DNA of 54,546 bases from Lentibacter sp. (GTDB taxonomy: Bacteria; Pseudomonadota; Alphaproteobacteria; Rhodobacterales; Rhodobacteraceae). Made by a program: the position numbers and the translations under genes. This document shows, one piece after another, positions 16,396 through 24,915 of this stretch; the first letter of the stretch is position 1, and each line of letters begins with the position of its first letter. The DNA is taken from assembly GCA_016744435.1 (NCBI GenBank), contig JADGEJ010000025.1, positions 1-54,546 of the forward strand, given 5' to 3'. Under the pieces are notes generated by a model, which saw only the letters and a list, made by a program, of their open reading frames with translations, made no database searches and had not been told where the DNA came from.

Positions 16396-18036
16396 ATGCG
16401 TTTGACGCCCCTTGTTCTGTCTCTTTTCCCTGTGGTTGCCCTCGCGGATACTTTCCCTTTGGAGAGCGATGTGACGGCTGCCACGCTTTACCCGGGCGGG
16501 GCAACGATCGTGCGGGAGGTGCCGTTTAGCATTCCCGCGGGTAAGCACGAGTTGTTGCTGACAGACCTGCCACGCTCGACACCGCTTGAGCTGGTGCGGG
16601 TTGAGTTGAGCGCTGGCAAATTGGGTTCGGTCACCGGGCGGCGAGACTTTGTGCCGCCGCGCGACGCGGCCAAAAGCAGTGCGATCAAAGATGCCGAGGC
16701 TGAGGTTGAACGGATTGAAGCAGCTCTGCGTGTGGCTGAGAAAGACGTGCTTTTGATTCGCGTCGAGATCGACGGAGCGAATGCGCGGGTCGAGTTTTTG
16801 AAGCAACTTGGACAGGGAGAGACGACGGCTGAAAAGGATGCCAGCGAGTTGCGGGCCTTGGCCGCGATGGTCGGTGAAGAGACGCTGGCCGCGCGCAAAG
16901 CTGCGCATGAGGCGCACTTTAAGGCGGGAGAGGCAGACCGCGGCTTGAAGGATTTGCGCGAGGAGCTTGATAAGGCGCATCGCGCGCTGGCGGCGCTGCA
17001 AACGGGCAAGACAGACTATGCGATGTTGAGCGTGGCCGCGAGCGCGGATGAACCCACCGAGGGGGTGATGCGGGTGAGCTATCTTGTGGGCGACGCGGAG
17101 TGGCACCCTATCTATGATATGCGGCTTGATAAGGCGGCGGGCAGGCTCACCGTCGAGCGCGGTGCTTTTGTTGTGCAGCAGACCGGAGAAGACTGGACCG
17201 ATGTGAAGCTCACGATGTCGACAGTGCGACCCAGTCAACAGGTTGAACCGCGCGAAGTGAACGCGTGGCAGCGCCGTGTTATTGATCCGCCTGTGGCGCG
17301 GCCACGGGCAGCCAAACAGGTTGAGTTGGGCAGCCTGTCGCGGATGGTGGCAGAAGAAGCAGATGCACCTATGGTGTTTGTGGAAGAATCCGCCGCCGCG
17401 ATGGTGTCTTATGACGGGCTGGCCGTGACATATGACTACCCGGAGCGCGTCAGCATCGCCAACCAAGCTGACGAGGTGCGCCTGACTTTAGGCAGTGTCG
17501 AGACCGAGGCTGATGTGCTGGCCTTTGCCGCGCCGCTTTACGACGAGACCGGCTTCTTGATGGCGAGTATCACCAACGACATGGGCGAGCTTATCTTGCC
17601 GTCGATGCAAGTGAGCCTCTATCTGGACGGGCGCTTTGTCGGCCATACGGCGCTTGACGAGGTGATCCCTGTGGGCGGCGAGGCGGACATTCCGTTTGGG
17701 GCGATCGACGGCTTGCGCCTTAAGCGCACCGTCAAAAGCCGCAACGAGGGCGACCGTGGGATGATTTCGCGAAGCACGGAACTGAGCGAGGAAGTCACCA
17801 TTGAATTGGAGAACCTGACTGGCGAGACATGGCCTGTGCGGGTGTTTGATCGCGTGCCATATTCCGAGCAGGAAGAGCTTGAGATCAGCTGGAGCGCAAG
17901 CCCGCGCCCAAGCGAAGAAGACCATGATGGAAAGCGCGGCGTGCTGACGTGGGAGTTTGACATGAAGCCCGGCGCCAAGCAGTCTGTTACGCTTAAGCAC
18001 GAGCTGGAGTGGCCCGAAGGCAAGGTGCTGCGCTAG
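16396..18036 (+). CDS. Exported DUF4139 protein, mucoidy inhibitor MuiA-like
   Basis: A 546-residue exported protein with a signal peptide (MRLTPLVLSLFPVVALA, cleavage before Asp18 or so). An N-terminal DUF4140-type domain covers about residues 20-115 (DVTAATLYPGGATIVRE). A long coiled coil rich in Glu, Ala and Lys spans about 95-205, and the DUF4139 beta-rich domain fills the C-terminal half (AEWHPIYDMRLD near residue 233, VFDRVPYSEQEEL near residue 487). The family is annotated from MuiA, described as affecting mucoidy when overexpressed; the biochemical role is not established. It is probably periplasmic or surface-located. The gene stands alone; its stop codon lies in the GC-rich stretch leading into repeat copy E. 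Confidence 0.8.
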   Translation: MRLTPLVLSLFPVVALADTFPLESDVTAATLYPGGATIVREVPFSIPAGKHELLLTDLPRSTPLELVRVELSAGKLGSVTGRRDFVPPRDAAKSSAIKDAEAEVERIEAALRVAEKDVLLIRVEIDGANARVEFLKQLGQGETTAEKDASELRALAAMVGEETLAARKAAHEAHFKAGEADRGLKDLREELDKAHRALAALQTGKTDYAMLSVAASADEPTEGVMRVSYLVGDAEWHPIYDMRLDKAAGRLTVERGAFVVQQTGEDWTDVKLTMSTVRPSQQVEPREVNAWQRRVIDPPVARPRAAKQVELGSLSRMVAEEADAPMVFVEESAAAMVSYDGLAVTYDYPERVSIANQADEVRLTLGSVETEADVLAFAAPLYDETGFLMASITNDMGELILPSMQVSLYLDGRFVGHTALDEVIPVGGEADIPFGAIDGLRLKRTVKSRNEGDRGMISRSTELSEEVTIELENLTGETWPVRVFDRVPYSEQEELEISWSASPRPSEEDHDGKRGVLTWEFDMKPGAKQSVTLKHELEWPEGKVLR

Positions 18037-18056
18037 CCCCCAAACACAGGCCGGAT

Positions 18057-18103
18057 TGGGGGCTAGCCCCCAAACCCCCAGAGTATTTTTACAAAGAAAA
18101 AGC
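18057..18103 (+). repeat. Intergenic repeat, copy E
   Basis: TTGGGGGCTAGCCCCCAA at 18057-18074 is a perfect 18-base palindrome, followed by ACCCCCAGAG and the core TATTTTTACAAAGAAAAAG. TAGCCCCCAAAC also appears at 18034-18045, where its TAG is the stop codon of the preceding gene. The palindrome followed by a T-run could terminate the DUF4139 transcript. Confidence 0.6.
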
Positions 18104-18144
18104 AAGCGGATAAGCCTAGGCGAAGGGCTCGTCCGCTTCAGAGC

Positions 18145-18792
18145 TCAGATCGGTTTGAACGCGCCTTCTTCGGGCATATATTGCTCGACGGAGCCTTCGC
18201 CGATATCGTGCCAGAGGCCATGCAGGGTGATCTTGCCGCCCTGCACGTCATTGGCGACGAAGGGGAATGTCATCAGGTTGTTGAGCGAAACAAGCACTGC
18301 TTCTTTCTCAAGCGCGGCTGTTTGCTCGGCTTCGGGCAGGTCTTTGACCTTCTCGTAGCCGGGGCGCAGGATATCCATCCAGCGGCCAACAAACGATGTC
18401 TTTTCTTCCAGTTCGGGGGCGCGGCCTGTGCACATGTCAAGGCAGCCCGCGACACCGCCGCAGCTGGAGTGGCCCAGCACGATGATATGCGCGACTTTGA
18501 GTGCGGTGACTGCATATTCGACAGCTGCCGAGGTGCCGTGCTGCGCACCATCGGGCTTATAGGGCGGCACCAGGTTGGCAATGTTGCGGTGCAGGAAGAA
18601 CTCGCCGTTGTCTGCGCCAAAGATTGAGGTGACATGCACGCGGCTGTCACAGCAGGAAATAACCATCGCGCGCGGGTGCTGGCCGTCGTCTGCCAAGCGG
18701 CGATACCAGGCTTCGTTTTGTGCGTAGGTCGTGGCTTTCCAGCCTTGAAAACGCTTAACAAGGTATTGCGGCAGTGGCTTGGCATTGTGCAT
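18145..18792 (-). CDS. Beta-class carbonic anhydrase
   Basis: A 215-residue zinc enzyme that interconverts CO2 and bicarbonate, cytosolic by lack of a signal peptide. Zinc ligands are Cys47 and Asp49 in the ISCCDSR motif, and His108 and Cys111 in VLGHSSCGGVAG; Asp49 and Arg51 form the catalytic dyad of the family. I start at the ATG at 18792, because AGGA lies seven bases upstream on the minus strand. The ATG at 18807 would add MTGSD but has no ribosome binding site, and the longer open frame to 19008 overlaps the divergent gene. Confidence 0.92.
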   Translation of the reverse strand: MHNAKPLPQYLVKRFQGWKATTYAQNEAWYRRLADDGQHPRAMVISCCDSRVHVTSIFGADNGEFFLHRNIANLVPPYKPDGAQHGTSAAVEYAVTALKVAHIIVLGHSSCGGVAGCLDMCTGRAPELEEKTSFVGRWMDILRPGYEKVKDLPEAEQTAALEKEAVLVSLNNLMTFPFVANDVQGGKITLHGLWHDIGEGSVEQYMPEEGAFKPI

Positions 18793-18952
18793 GTCAGATC
18801 CTGTCATGTTGGGCAGAGTTGTTTGCTGACAGATTAGATACTGCGCATTCGCGAAGAATTCGAGAGAAAACGCGCTTGGCGGTAAACGAAATCGGAAACT
18901 TTTGGGCGCATAACGATCAGGTGAAGTGGGGCGAAAACGAGAAGGTGAGAGA

Positions 18953-19333
18953 GTGGAACACGTAACAATGCTTGCTATGAAAGAGCCTGTGAGGCTGGAT
19001 GCCGACAAGCTTGAAGAGCTTTATGACCAACTCGGCGATACTGCCGCTGAAGACGTTGTGTGCCGCGCGATGGAAGAGTTGGCTGTGCGTTTGGCCCAGG
19101 CCGAGCGGCTTTACCGCGATGGCAAGGTCGCCGACATGCGAAAATGTGTGCGCTCTCTTGGGGCGATCGCGACGCAGATCGGCATGGGGATGCTGACGCG
19201 GGTTGCCAATGATGTGGTGAGCTGCATCGACACTTGCGATGTCAACGCGCTCGCGGCTGTCCACCAGCGCTTGCTGCGCATGGGAGAGAGTTCGCTGACG
19301 GAAATTTGGGAGTTGCAGGATTTGTCGATATGA
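18953..19333 (+). CDS. Small helical protein, possibly a degenerate HPt domain
   Basis: A 126-residue, mostly alpha-helical cytosolic protein that I cannot name. The stretch CVRSLGAIATQIGM near residue 70 is spaced like the phosphoacceptor helix of histidine phosphotransfer domains, but the phospho-accepting His is replaced (Arg in my alignment), so phosphotransfer is doubtful. The GTG at 18953 has AAGG seven bases upstream; an ATG at 18968 is the alternative. It is divergent from the carbonic anhydrase gene and 78 bases before the aminopeptidase gene. Confidence 0.6.
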   Translation: MEHVTMLAMKEPVRLDADKLEELYDQLGDTAAEDVVCRAMEELAVRLAQAERLYRDGKVADMRKCVRSLGAIATQIGMGMLTRVANDVVSCIDTCDVNALAAVHQRLLRMGESSLTEIWELQDLSI

Positions 19334-19411
19334 GGGGCGCGAAAGCAGTTCCCATTTGAACAGGGTTTGCATTAGGCTGGCACAAGACACCAGCTGAGGA
19401 GCTTACTGCCT

Positions 19412-20797
19412 GTGCCGTTTAATTTTGCCCCGGACACCGACGATGCAACACCGCTTTACTTGCTTGAGGCTGACGGCCTCGCGCCTTGGTTGATGAAGCA
19501 GCCAAGCACCGTGCAGGTCTGGGTTGAGGCAGCGGGCTTTAAGGCCGAGCTTGGCCAAGTGCTTGTGCTGCCGACCGAGGCTGGCGGGATACGTGCTGCT
19601 TTGGCGGGCTATGGCAGTGGGGCCAAGCGCGCTCGCGGGCGGTTTCACCTTGCGGGGGCCGCCGCGAAATTACCGGAGGGGGCTTACCGGCTTGTGACTG
19701 AACTCACAGGTGATGCTTTGAGCAACGAGGCGCTGGGCTGGCTGATGAGTCACTACGCGTTTGACCGGTATGCCAAAGCCAGTGGCACCAAAGCGCAGCT
19801 TGTCGCGCCTGAAGGCGTTAACGCCATGCGCCTTGAAGCGATCGCGGCGGGCGAAGCGCGCATCCGCGATTTGATCAACACACCTGCCAACGACATGGGG
19901 CCTGTTGCGCTTGAGGCGGCAGCTTCAGAGCTGGCCTCGGCTTATGGCGCTGATTTTCACGTCATCCGCGGCGAGGCACTGCTCGATGAGGGCTTCCCGC
20001 TTATTCACACCGTGGGCCGCGCCAGCTCTGAAGCACCCCGTCTGATTGATATGCGCTGGGGCGCTGGTATTGGCCCCAAGCTGACATTGGTCGGCAAGGG
20101 CGTGTGTTTTGACACCGGTGGGTTGAACCTGAAGCCTGGGGCCTCGATGGGCCTGATGAAAAAGGACATGGGCGGGGCGGCCACAGTGCTGGGTCTTGCG
20201 GAAATGATCATGGCGCTGGAGTTGCCTGTGCAGTTGCGCGTGCTTATTCCGGCGGTGGAGAACGCTGTTAGCAGCAATGCATTTCGTCCCGGTGACATTC
20301 TGCCAAGCCGTTTGGGCCTGACTGTCGAGATCAACAACACTGACGCTGAGGGGCGGTTGGTGTTGGCCGATGCGCTGGCTTACGGCGCAGAAGAGGCGCC
20401 TGATTTGATGTTGTCGATGGCGACTCTGACAGGCGCGGCGCGGGTTGCGGTGGGGCCAGACCTTGCCCCATACTTTTGCGACGATGAGGCCTTTGTGAGC
20501 GCTTTGGAAAAATCTGCGCGGCGCGTTGCTGACCCAGTTTGGCGGTTGCCGTTCTGGGAGCCCTACGAGGGCATGATAGAGCCCGGGATCGCCGACCTCG
20601 ACAATGCGCCCAAGGGCGGCTTCGGCGGGGCAATTACGGCGGCGCTATTTTTGCGGCGCTTTGCCGGTGAGACACGTTACGCGCACTTTGACATCTACGG
20701 CTGGAACCCGACAGCCAAGCCCGCCCGCACCAAGGGCGGTGTCGGCATGGGCGCGCGGGCGATGCTTGAGGCACTGCCAGAAATGCTCGGGCTGTGA
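19412..20797 (+). CDS. M17 family leucyl aminopeptidase
   Basis: A 461-residue cytosolic metallo-exopeptidase that removes N-terminal residues from peptides. The two-metal centre shows in LVGKGVCFDTGGLNLKPG near residue 222 and in the family signature NTDAEGRLVLADAL near residue 309; a catalytic Lys is in MKKDMGGAAT. The N-terminal domain is divergent, as in many alphaproteobacterial M17 enzymes distinct from PepA. The start is a GTG with GAGGAG ten bases upstream. Its stop overlaps the GTG of the NlpC/P60 gene (GTGA), so the two are translationally coupled. Confidence 0.92.
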   Translation: MPFNFAPDTDDATPLYLLEADGLAPWLMKQPSTVQVWVEAAGFKAELGQVLVLPTEAGGIRAALAGYGSGAKRARGRFHLAGAAAKLPEGAYRLVTELTGDALSNEALGWLMSHYAFDRYAKASGTKAQLVAPEGVNAMRLEAIAAGEARIRDLINTPANDMGPVALEAAASELASAYGADFHVIRGEALLDEGFPLIHTVGRASSEAPRLIDMRWGAGIGPKLTLVGKGVCFDTGGLNLKPGASMGLMKKDMGGAATVLGLAEMIMALELPVQLRVLIPAVENAVSSNAFRPGDILPSRLGLTVEINNTDAEGRLVLADALAYGAEEAPDLMLSMATLTGAARVAVGPDLAPYFCDDEAFVSALEKSARRVADPVWRLPFWEPYEGMIEPGIADLDNAPKGGFGGAITAALFLRRFAGETRYAHFDIYGWNPTAKPARTKGGVGMGARAMLEALPEMLGL

Positions 20798-21618
20798 GGG
20801 ACCGTCGCTTAACCGCCGCAAACGGGCGTGTCGCGGCGGCGCATTTGCGCGGGCAAGTTGAGGCTGAGGCCTTTGTTGAGGGGGCGGCGCGTCAGCTGAC
20901 AGTGCCTGTTGCCGACCTTTTGCGCGCGCCGGACGGCAAACGAGACCGCCAGTTGCTGGCGGGGCAAGTTGTCACCGTCTTTGAGGAACAAGACGGTTGG
21001 GCCTTTGTGCAAGCCAAGCATGATGGCTATGTTGGCTACCTGCGCGCTGAAGCCTTGGGCGCTGTGCGCGAGGCAACCCACCGTGTTTGCGCGCGCGCTA
21101 CGCATGTCTACACGGAGCCGGACTTTAAAAGCGCTGATCGAATGAGCCTGAGCATAGGCAGCGAGTTGCGTGTTTTGCGCGAGCAGGATGGCTACGCTAA
21201 AATCCCCGAGGGCTTTGTGCCGTTGGCGCATTTGCGTGAGCTGGAGCCGGAATCAGACCCCGTCTCAGTTGCCGAACGCTTGCTTGGTGCGCCGTACCTT
21301 TGGGGCGGAAACTCGGCATTTGGCATCGACTGTTCGGGGCTCGTGCAAGCGGGGTGCATGGCCTGCGGCATTGAGTGCCTCGGTGACAGCGACATGCAGC
21401 AAGCCGCTTTCCCCGACGCGCAGGGCGGCTATCAGCGTGGCGACTTGCTGTTTTGGAAGGGGCATGTTGCGTGGGTTGCGGATGCGGAGGCGCTTTTGCA
21501 CGCCAACGCCCACCATATGGCGGTGTCTTATGAGCCGATTGGCGAGGCAATCCGCAGGATTGAAGAGCAGGGCGACGGGCCGGTAACCGGACACAAGCGA
21601 GTAGGAACACCAACATGA
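20794..21618 (+). CDS. NlpC/P60 (C40) peptidase with SH3-like domains
   Basis: The 274-residue protein combines an N-terminal bacterial SH3-type region (about residues 25-150; EQDGWAFVQAKHDGYVGYL) with a C40 cysteine peptidase domain. The catalytic Cys180 is in FGIDCSGLVQ and His224 is in KGHVAWV; His236 or a neighbour is the third polar residue. Such enzymes hydrolyse gamma-D-glutamyl-diaminopimelate or related peptides of murein. There is no signal peptide, which suggests cytosolic murein-peptide recycling together with the coupled M17 aminopeptidase. The GTG start and the ATGA end overlap both neighbours. Confidence 0.88.
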   Translation: MRDRRLTAANGRVAAAHLRGQVEAEAFVEGAARQLTVPVADLLRAPDGKRDRQLLAGQVVTVFEEQDGWAFVQAKHDGYVGYLRAEALGAVREATHRVCARATHVYTEPDFKSADRMSLSIGSELRVLREQDGYAKIPEGFVPLAHLRELEPESDPVSVAERLLGAPYLWGGNSAFGIDCSGLVQAGCMACGIECLGDSDMQQAAFPDAQGGYQRGDLLFWKGHVAWVADAEALLHANAHHMAVSYEPIGEAIRRIEEQGDGPVTGHKRVGTPT

Positions 21619-22574
21619 ACAACACTTTCTTTCAGCCTGTTTCGGGCATGGACTTGCCGCGCTTTGCGGGCATCCCGACATTCATGCGCCTGCCGCATGT
21701 GCCGCCTGAGCACGCGCGTTTTGGCGAGGTCGAAGTTGGCATCATCGGCGTGCCGTGGGACAGCGGCACGACCAACCGCCCCGGCCCACGCCACGGCCCG
21801 CGCCAGTTGCGCGATGCGAGCACGATGATCCGCGCGGAGCACGCTGTGAGCGGCATGCGCCCCTTTGAGGCCAAGCGCTGCGCTGACCTTGGCGATGTGG
21901 GGCCAAACCCTGCCGACATTCAAGACAGCATGAAGCGGATCACGGCGTTTTATGACGGCGTTGTCAAAGCGGGCATTGTGCCGCTGACGGCTGGCGGAGA
22001 TCACCTCTCAAGCCTGCCTATCTTGCGGTCTGTGGCCGCGAAGGCCCCTGTGGGGATGATCCACTTTGACAGCCACACAGACCTCTATCACTCATACTTT
22101 GACGGCATGATGTACACGCACGGAACGCCCTTCAGGCGCGCTTGCGAGGAGGGGTTGCTTGACCCGAAACGTGTTATTCAGATCGGTATTCGCGGCACGC
22201 AGTATGACTCTGAGGACCGCGACTTTGCGCGCGCTGAGGGCATCAGGATCATCCCGATTGAGGAGTTTCACGCACGCGGGCCTGACGACGTGATGGTTGA
22301 GGCGCGCGAAATAGCTGGCGCGGGCGAGACCTACGTGAGCTATGACATTGACTTCGTTGATCCGACTTTTGCGCCGGGCACGGGCACGCCGGAAGTGGGC
22401 GGGCCGAACTCTTATCAGGCGCTGCAAGTGGTGCGCGGCTTGACGGGAGTTAACATTGTTGGGGCTGATGTTGTCGAGGTGTCGCCCCCGTTTGATCCTT
22501 CGGGGGCGACAGCTTTCTTAGGTGTTTCGATCATGTTTGAATTGCTTTGCCAAATCGCGGCAAGCAAACCTTAG
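21615..22574 (+). CDS. speB: Agmatinase-like ureohydrolase
   Basis: A 319-residue enzyme of the arginase/agmatinase family, which hydrolyses a guanidino group to urea. Manganese ligands are His130 (AGGDHLSS), Asp152, His154 and Asp156 (HFDSHTDLYH), and Asp244 and Asp246 (SYDIDFVDP). The length and start fit agmatinase and putrescine formation, but guanidinobutyrase or another guanidino acid hydrolase is possible. It starts in an ATGA overlap with the C40 peptidase, and its stop overlaps the convergent znuA stop by four bases (TTAG). Confidence 0.85.
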   Translation: MNNTFFQPVSGMDLPRFAGIPTFMRLPHVPPEHARFGEVEVGIIGVPWDSGTTNRPGPRHGPRQLRDASTMIRAEHAVSGMRPFEAKRCADLGDVGPNPADIQDSMKRITAFYDGVVKAGIVPLTAGGDHLSSLPILRSVAAKAPVGMIHFDSHTDLYHSYFDGMMYTHGTPFRRACEEGLLDPKRVIQIGIRGTQYDSEDRDFARAEGIRIIPIEEFHARGPDDVMVEAREIAGAGETYVSYDIDFVDPTFAPGTGTPEVGGPNSYQALQVVRGLTGVNIVGADVVEVSPPFDPSGATAFLGVSIMFELLCQIAASKP

Positions 22575-23617
22575 CGCGGCGTCAGGCACTTTTCAAAACC
22601 ATCAGCAAGGCTGCCCATCAAAGCGCTGTAGTTGTCTGCGCCAAGGGGAAGCACAGTTCCGAGCGGGTCAATCTGAACATGCGGGATGTTGAGCGTTTCG
22701 CTGACAAGGCTGATGGTGGCCTCTGACGTGCTGCGCTCAGTGACGAAGCAGCCCAAGCCCGGTGAGTTGGCCAGAACTTCGCGCAGGTGTGCCGGGCCTG
22801 CGTCGTGATCTTCGCTGTCGGTGATGGCGGCGTGAGACGTGAGACCAAACTGCGCTTCGAAATACTGGTAAGCGTCGTGCGCTGTTAGGAACTCGCGGCC
22901 AGAAAGTGGCTTGAGGCGTGCGGCGATCTCGGCAGTTTGTGCTGTGATGGCCTTGGCCGCTTCAGCTGCATTTGCGCGATAGGTGTCGGCATTGGCGGGG
23001 TCGCGCGCTGCGAGGTCTTCGGCGATGGCAGACAGCCAGACGACTGCGTTGCTCGGGCTGAGCCATGCGTGGTTGTCTGGGCGCATTTCGTCGTGGTCTT
23101 CTTCCGTTGCATGATCGTCGTGATCATCATGCCCTTCGTGGTCCCCATGATCGTCTTTGCCGTGGTCGTCATCGTGTTCTTCGTGTTCTTCGTGTTCTTC
23201 GCCGTGGGCGTGTTCTTCTTCTTCGTGTTCTTTTTCGTGTCCCTCTTCATGCTCATCGTGGTCGTGGTGATGCGCCCCGCGCTTGGCCAGAAGGGTGACT
23301 CCTTCAGCTTCCAGAAGTGGCAGGCTCGTCGCATTTGGGGCCATTTCCTTGAGCGCATCTCCGAGCCATGGAGACATGTTGGGGCCAAGCCAGACGACCA
23401 TATCAGCTGCTTGCAAGCGCGCAGCCTCAGAGGGGCGCAATGCGTGGTTGTGGGGGGATGTGCCGGGCTTGGTGAGCAGCTCTGGCGTGCCCGTATCACC
23501 CATCACCTGCGCGACAAGCGAGTGCAGCGGCGGGATGTCGGCCACAACACGTAGATTGTCAGCCTGCGCAAAGGCAGGTAGGCAGAGGAACAGCGAGAGC
23601 GAGAGAGGTTTGAACAT
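22571..23617 (-). CDS. znuA: Zinc ABC transporter substrate-binding protein
   Basis: A 348-residue periplasmic zinc-binding protein of the cluster A-I family. It has a signal peptide (cleavage after PAFAQA), the N-terminal DIPPLHSLVAQV motif, and a zinc-binding His in SPHNHAL near residue 58. A very long loop of about 60 residues composed mostly of His, Asp and Glu (roughly residues 115-175) is typical of ZnuA rather than manganese proteins, and is unusually extended here. LTAHDAYQYFEAQFGL carries another ligand His. AAAGG lies seven bases before the ATG. It is divergent from zur-znuC-znuB, with the Zur box in the 45-base gap. Confidence 0.95.
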   Translation of the reverse strand: MFKPLSLSLFLCLPAFAQADNLRVVADIPPLHSLVAQVMGDTGTPELLTKPGTSPHNHALRPSEAARLQAADMVVWLGPNMSPWLGDALKEMAPNATSLPLLEAEGVTLLAKRGAHHHDHDEHEEGHEKEHEEEEHAHGEEHEEHEEHDDDHGKDDHGDHEGHDDHDDHATEEDHDEMRPDNHAWLSPSNAVVWLSAIAEDLAARDPANADTYRANAAEAAKAITAQTAEIAARLKPLSGREFLTAHDAYQYFEAQFGLTSHAAITDSEDHDAGPAHLREVLANSPGLGCFVTERSTSEATISLVSETLNIPHVQIDPLGTVLPLGADNYSALMGSLADGFEKCLTPR

Positions 23618-23643
23618 TGAAAATGCCTTTACGGTTGATTTGG

Positions 23644-23657
23644 TATGTTATAACATA
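23644..23657. promoter_or_regulatory. Zur operator (zinc box)
   Basis: TATGTTATAACATA is a perfect palindrome centred in the 45-base gap between znuA and zur. It matches the core (TGTTATANNATAACA-like) known for alphaproteobacterial Zur. The position would block both divergent promoters when zinc-loaded Zur binds. Confidence 0.85.
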
Positions 23658-23662
23658 ACAAT

Positions 23663-24169
23663 ATGAAAAATGATGCAACCCCAAAAACGCCCCCTCAGGC
23701 AATTGTCGGCTTTGGCAAGCACGATCACGCGCAGTGTAAAACCCACGGCCTAAGCCGTGCCGAGGCGGTTTGTGCGGCGGCAAAAGTGCAGCTCACACCC
23801 GTGCGGCGGCGTGTGCTTGAGATTTTGCTGGAAGCGCACGAAGCGCTTGGCGCTTATGATGTTCTCGCGCGTCTTGCCAAAGAAGGGCTTGGCTCAAAGC
23901 CACCTGTCGCTTATCGCGCACTTGGTTTTCTGGTCGATAACGGCCTCGCGCACCGGATCGAAAAGCTGAACGCCTATGTTGCCTGCGCGCACCCGGGCGA
24001 GGCACATGATGCGGCGTTTATGATCTGCCGTGCCTGTGGTGCCGTTGCAGAGGCCGAGCCGCGGGGCATGATGAAGCGCACCGCGGTTGAAGTTGGTTTT
24101 CAGATCGAATCGCTGGTGATCGAGGCGGAAGGGCTTTGCCCTGACTGCGTGCCGAAGGCGAGTTTATGA
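23663..24169 (+). CDS. zur: Zinc uptake regulator, Fur family
   Basis: A 168-residue cytosolic repressor expected to bind the box at 23644-23657 in the presence of zinc. The winged-helix part includes TPVRRRVLEILLEAH near residue 50, and KPPVAYRALGFLVDNGLAHR is the recognition region. The structural zinc site uses CRAC near residue 118 and CPDC near residue 160. Its ATG lies only five bases after the palindrome with no ribosome binding site, which points to a leaderless or nearly leaderless message or to an unrecognised internal start. It overlaps znuC in an ATGA junction. Confidence 0.93.
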   Translation: MKNDATPKTPPQAIVGFGKHDHAQCKTHGLSRAEAVCAAAKVQLTPVRRRVLEILLEAHEALGAYDVLARLAKEGLGSKPPVAYRALGFLVDNGLAHRIEKLNAYVACAHPGEAHDAAFMICRACGAVAEAEPRGMMKRTAVEVGFQIESLVIEAEGLCPDCVPKASL

Positions 24170-24915
24170 GCCTGATTGAAGCGCACGGCCTTGAGAAGCG
24201 TTTTGGCGATGACGTGGTTTTGCACGGGGTTGATCTGAGTATCGAGCGCGGCGAAATCGTCACGATTGTTGGGCCAAACGGCTCGGGCAAGTCAACCTTG
24301 CTGCGCATGTTGGCAGGCGCGCTCAAGCCGAGCAGCGGCGGTGTGGGCCACAGCAAAGGGCTGGTGATAGGCTATGTGCCGCAGAAGCTGGCGCTGGATG
24401 CGAGCTTGCCGATGACAGTGCGGCGGTTTCTTGACGTGCCAAAGAAGCACCCCGAGGCCGAGGCCACGGATGCGCTCAAACGTGTCGGCATTGTGCATTT
24501 GGCGCAGCGCGGTTTGGACGGGCTGTCTGGCGGGCAGATGCAGCGGGTCTTGCTGGCGCGCGCGATCTTGCAGAGGCCGGATATTTTGATGCTTGATGAG
24601 CCGACACAGGGCCTTGACCAAACCGGGCAGGCCGACTTTTACCGCCTGATTGAAGAGCTGCGCGTTGAGCTTGACTGCGCCGTGCTGATGGTCAGTCACG
24701 AGTTGCATGTGGTGATGAGCGCCTCTGATCGGGTGATCTGCCTCAACGGGCATATCTGTTGTCAGGGGGCGCCAGAGATCGTTCAATCGGCACCGGAATA
24801 TCGCGCGCTGTTTGGCTCGGGCACACGTGGTGCCTTGGCGCTTTACCGGCATGAGCACGACCATGTGCATGACGAAAACTGCGCCCACGACCACGCGCAT
24901 GAGGATGCCAAGTGA
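24166..24915 (+). CDS. znuC: Zinc ABC transporter ATP-binding protein
   Basis: The 249-residue cytoplasmic ATPase energises zinc import. Walker A is GPNGSGKST near residue 43, the signature is LSGGQMQRVLLARAIL near residue 121, and Walker B is ILMLDEPTQGLD near residue 142. The C-terminal tail HEHDHVHDENCAHDHAHEDA is rich in His and Asp, which is a common metal-sensing or metal-buffering feature of ZnuC. The start overlaps the zur stop and the end overlaps znuB. Confidence 0.95.
   Translation: MSLIEAHGLEKRFGDDVVLHGVDLSIERGEIVTIVGPNGSGKSTLLRMLAGALKPSSGGVGHSKGLVIGYVPQKLALDASLPMTVRRFLDVPKKHPEAEATDALKRVGIVHLAQRGLDGLSGGQMQRVLLARAILQRPDILMLDEPTQGLDQTGQADFYRLIEELRVELDCAVLMVSHELHVVMSASDRVICLNGHICCQGAPEIVQSAPEYRALFGSGTRGALALYRHEHDHVHDENCAHDHAHEDAK

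Noticed and set aside
23090-23260. Direct repeats suggesting a CRISPR or tandem array
   Set aside because: These are short degenerate codon repeats (His/Glu/Asp) within znuA, without spacers of constant length.
22937-23554. Val/Phe-rich plus-strand ORF opposite znuA
   Set aside because: It is the complement of the His/Asp/Glu repeat of ZnuA. The membrane-like look is an artefact of complementing CAC/GAC/GAA codons.
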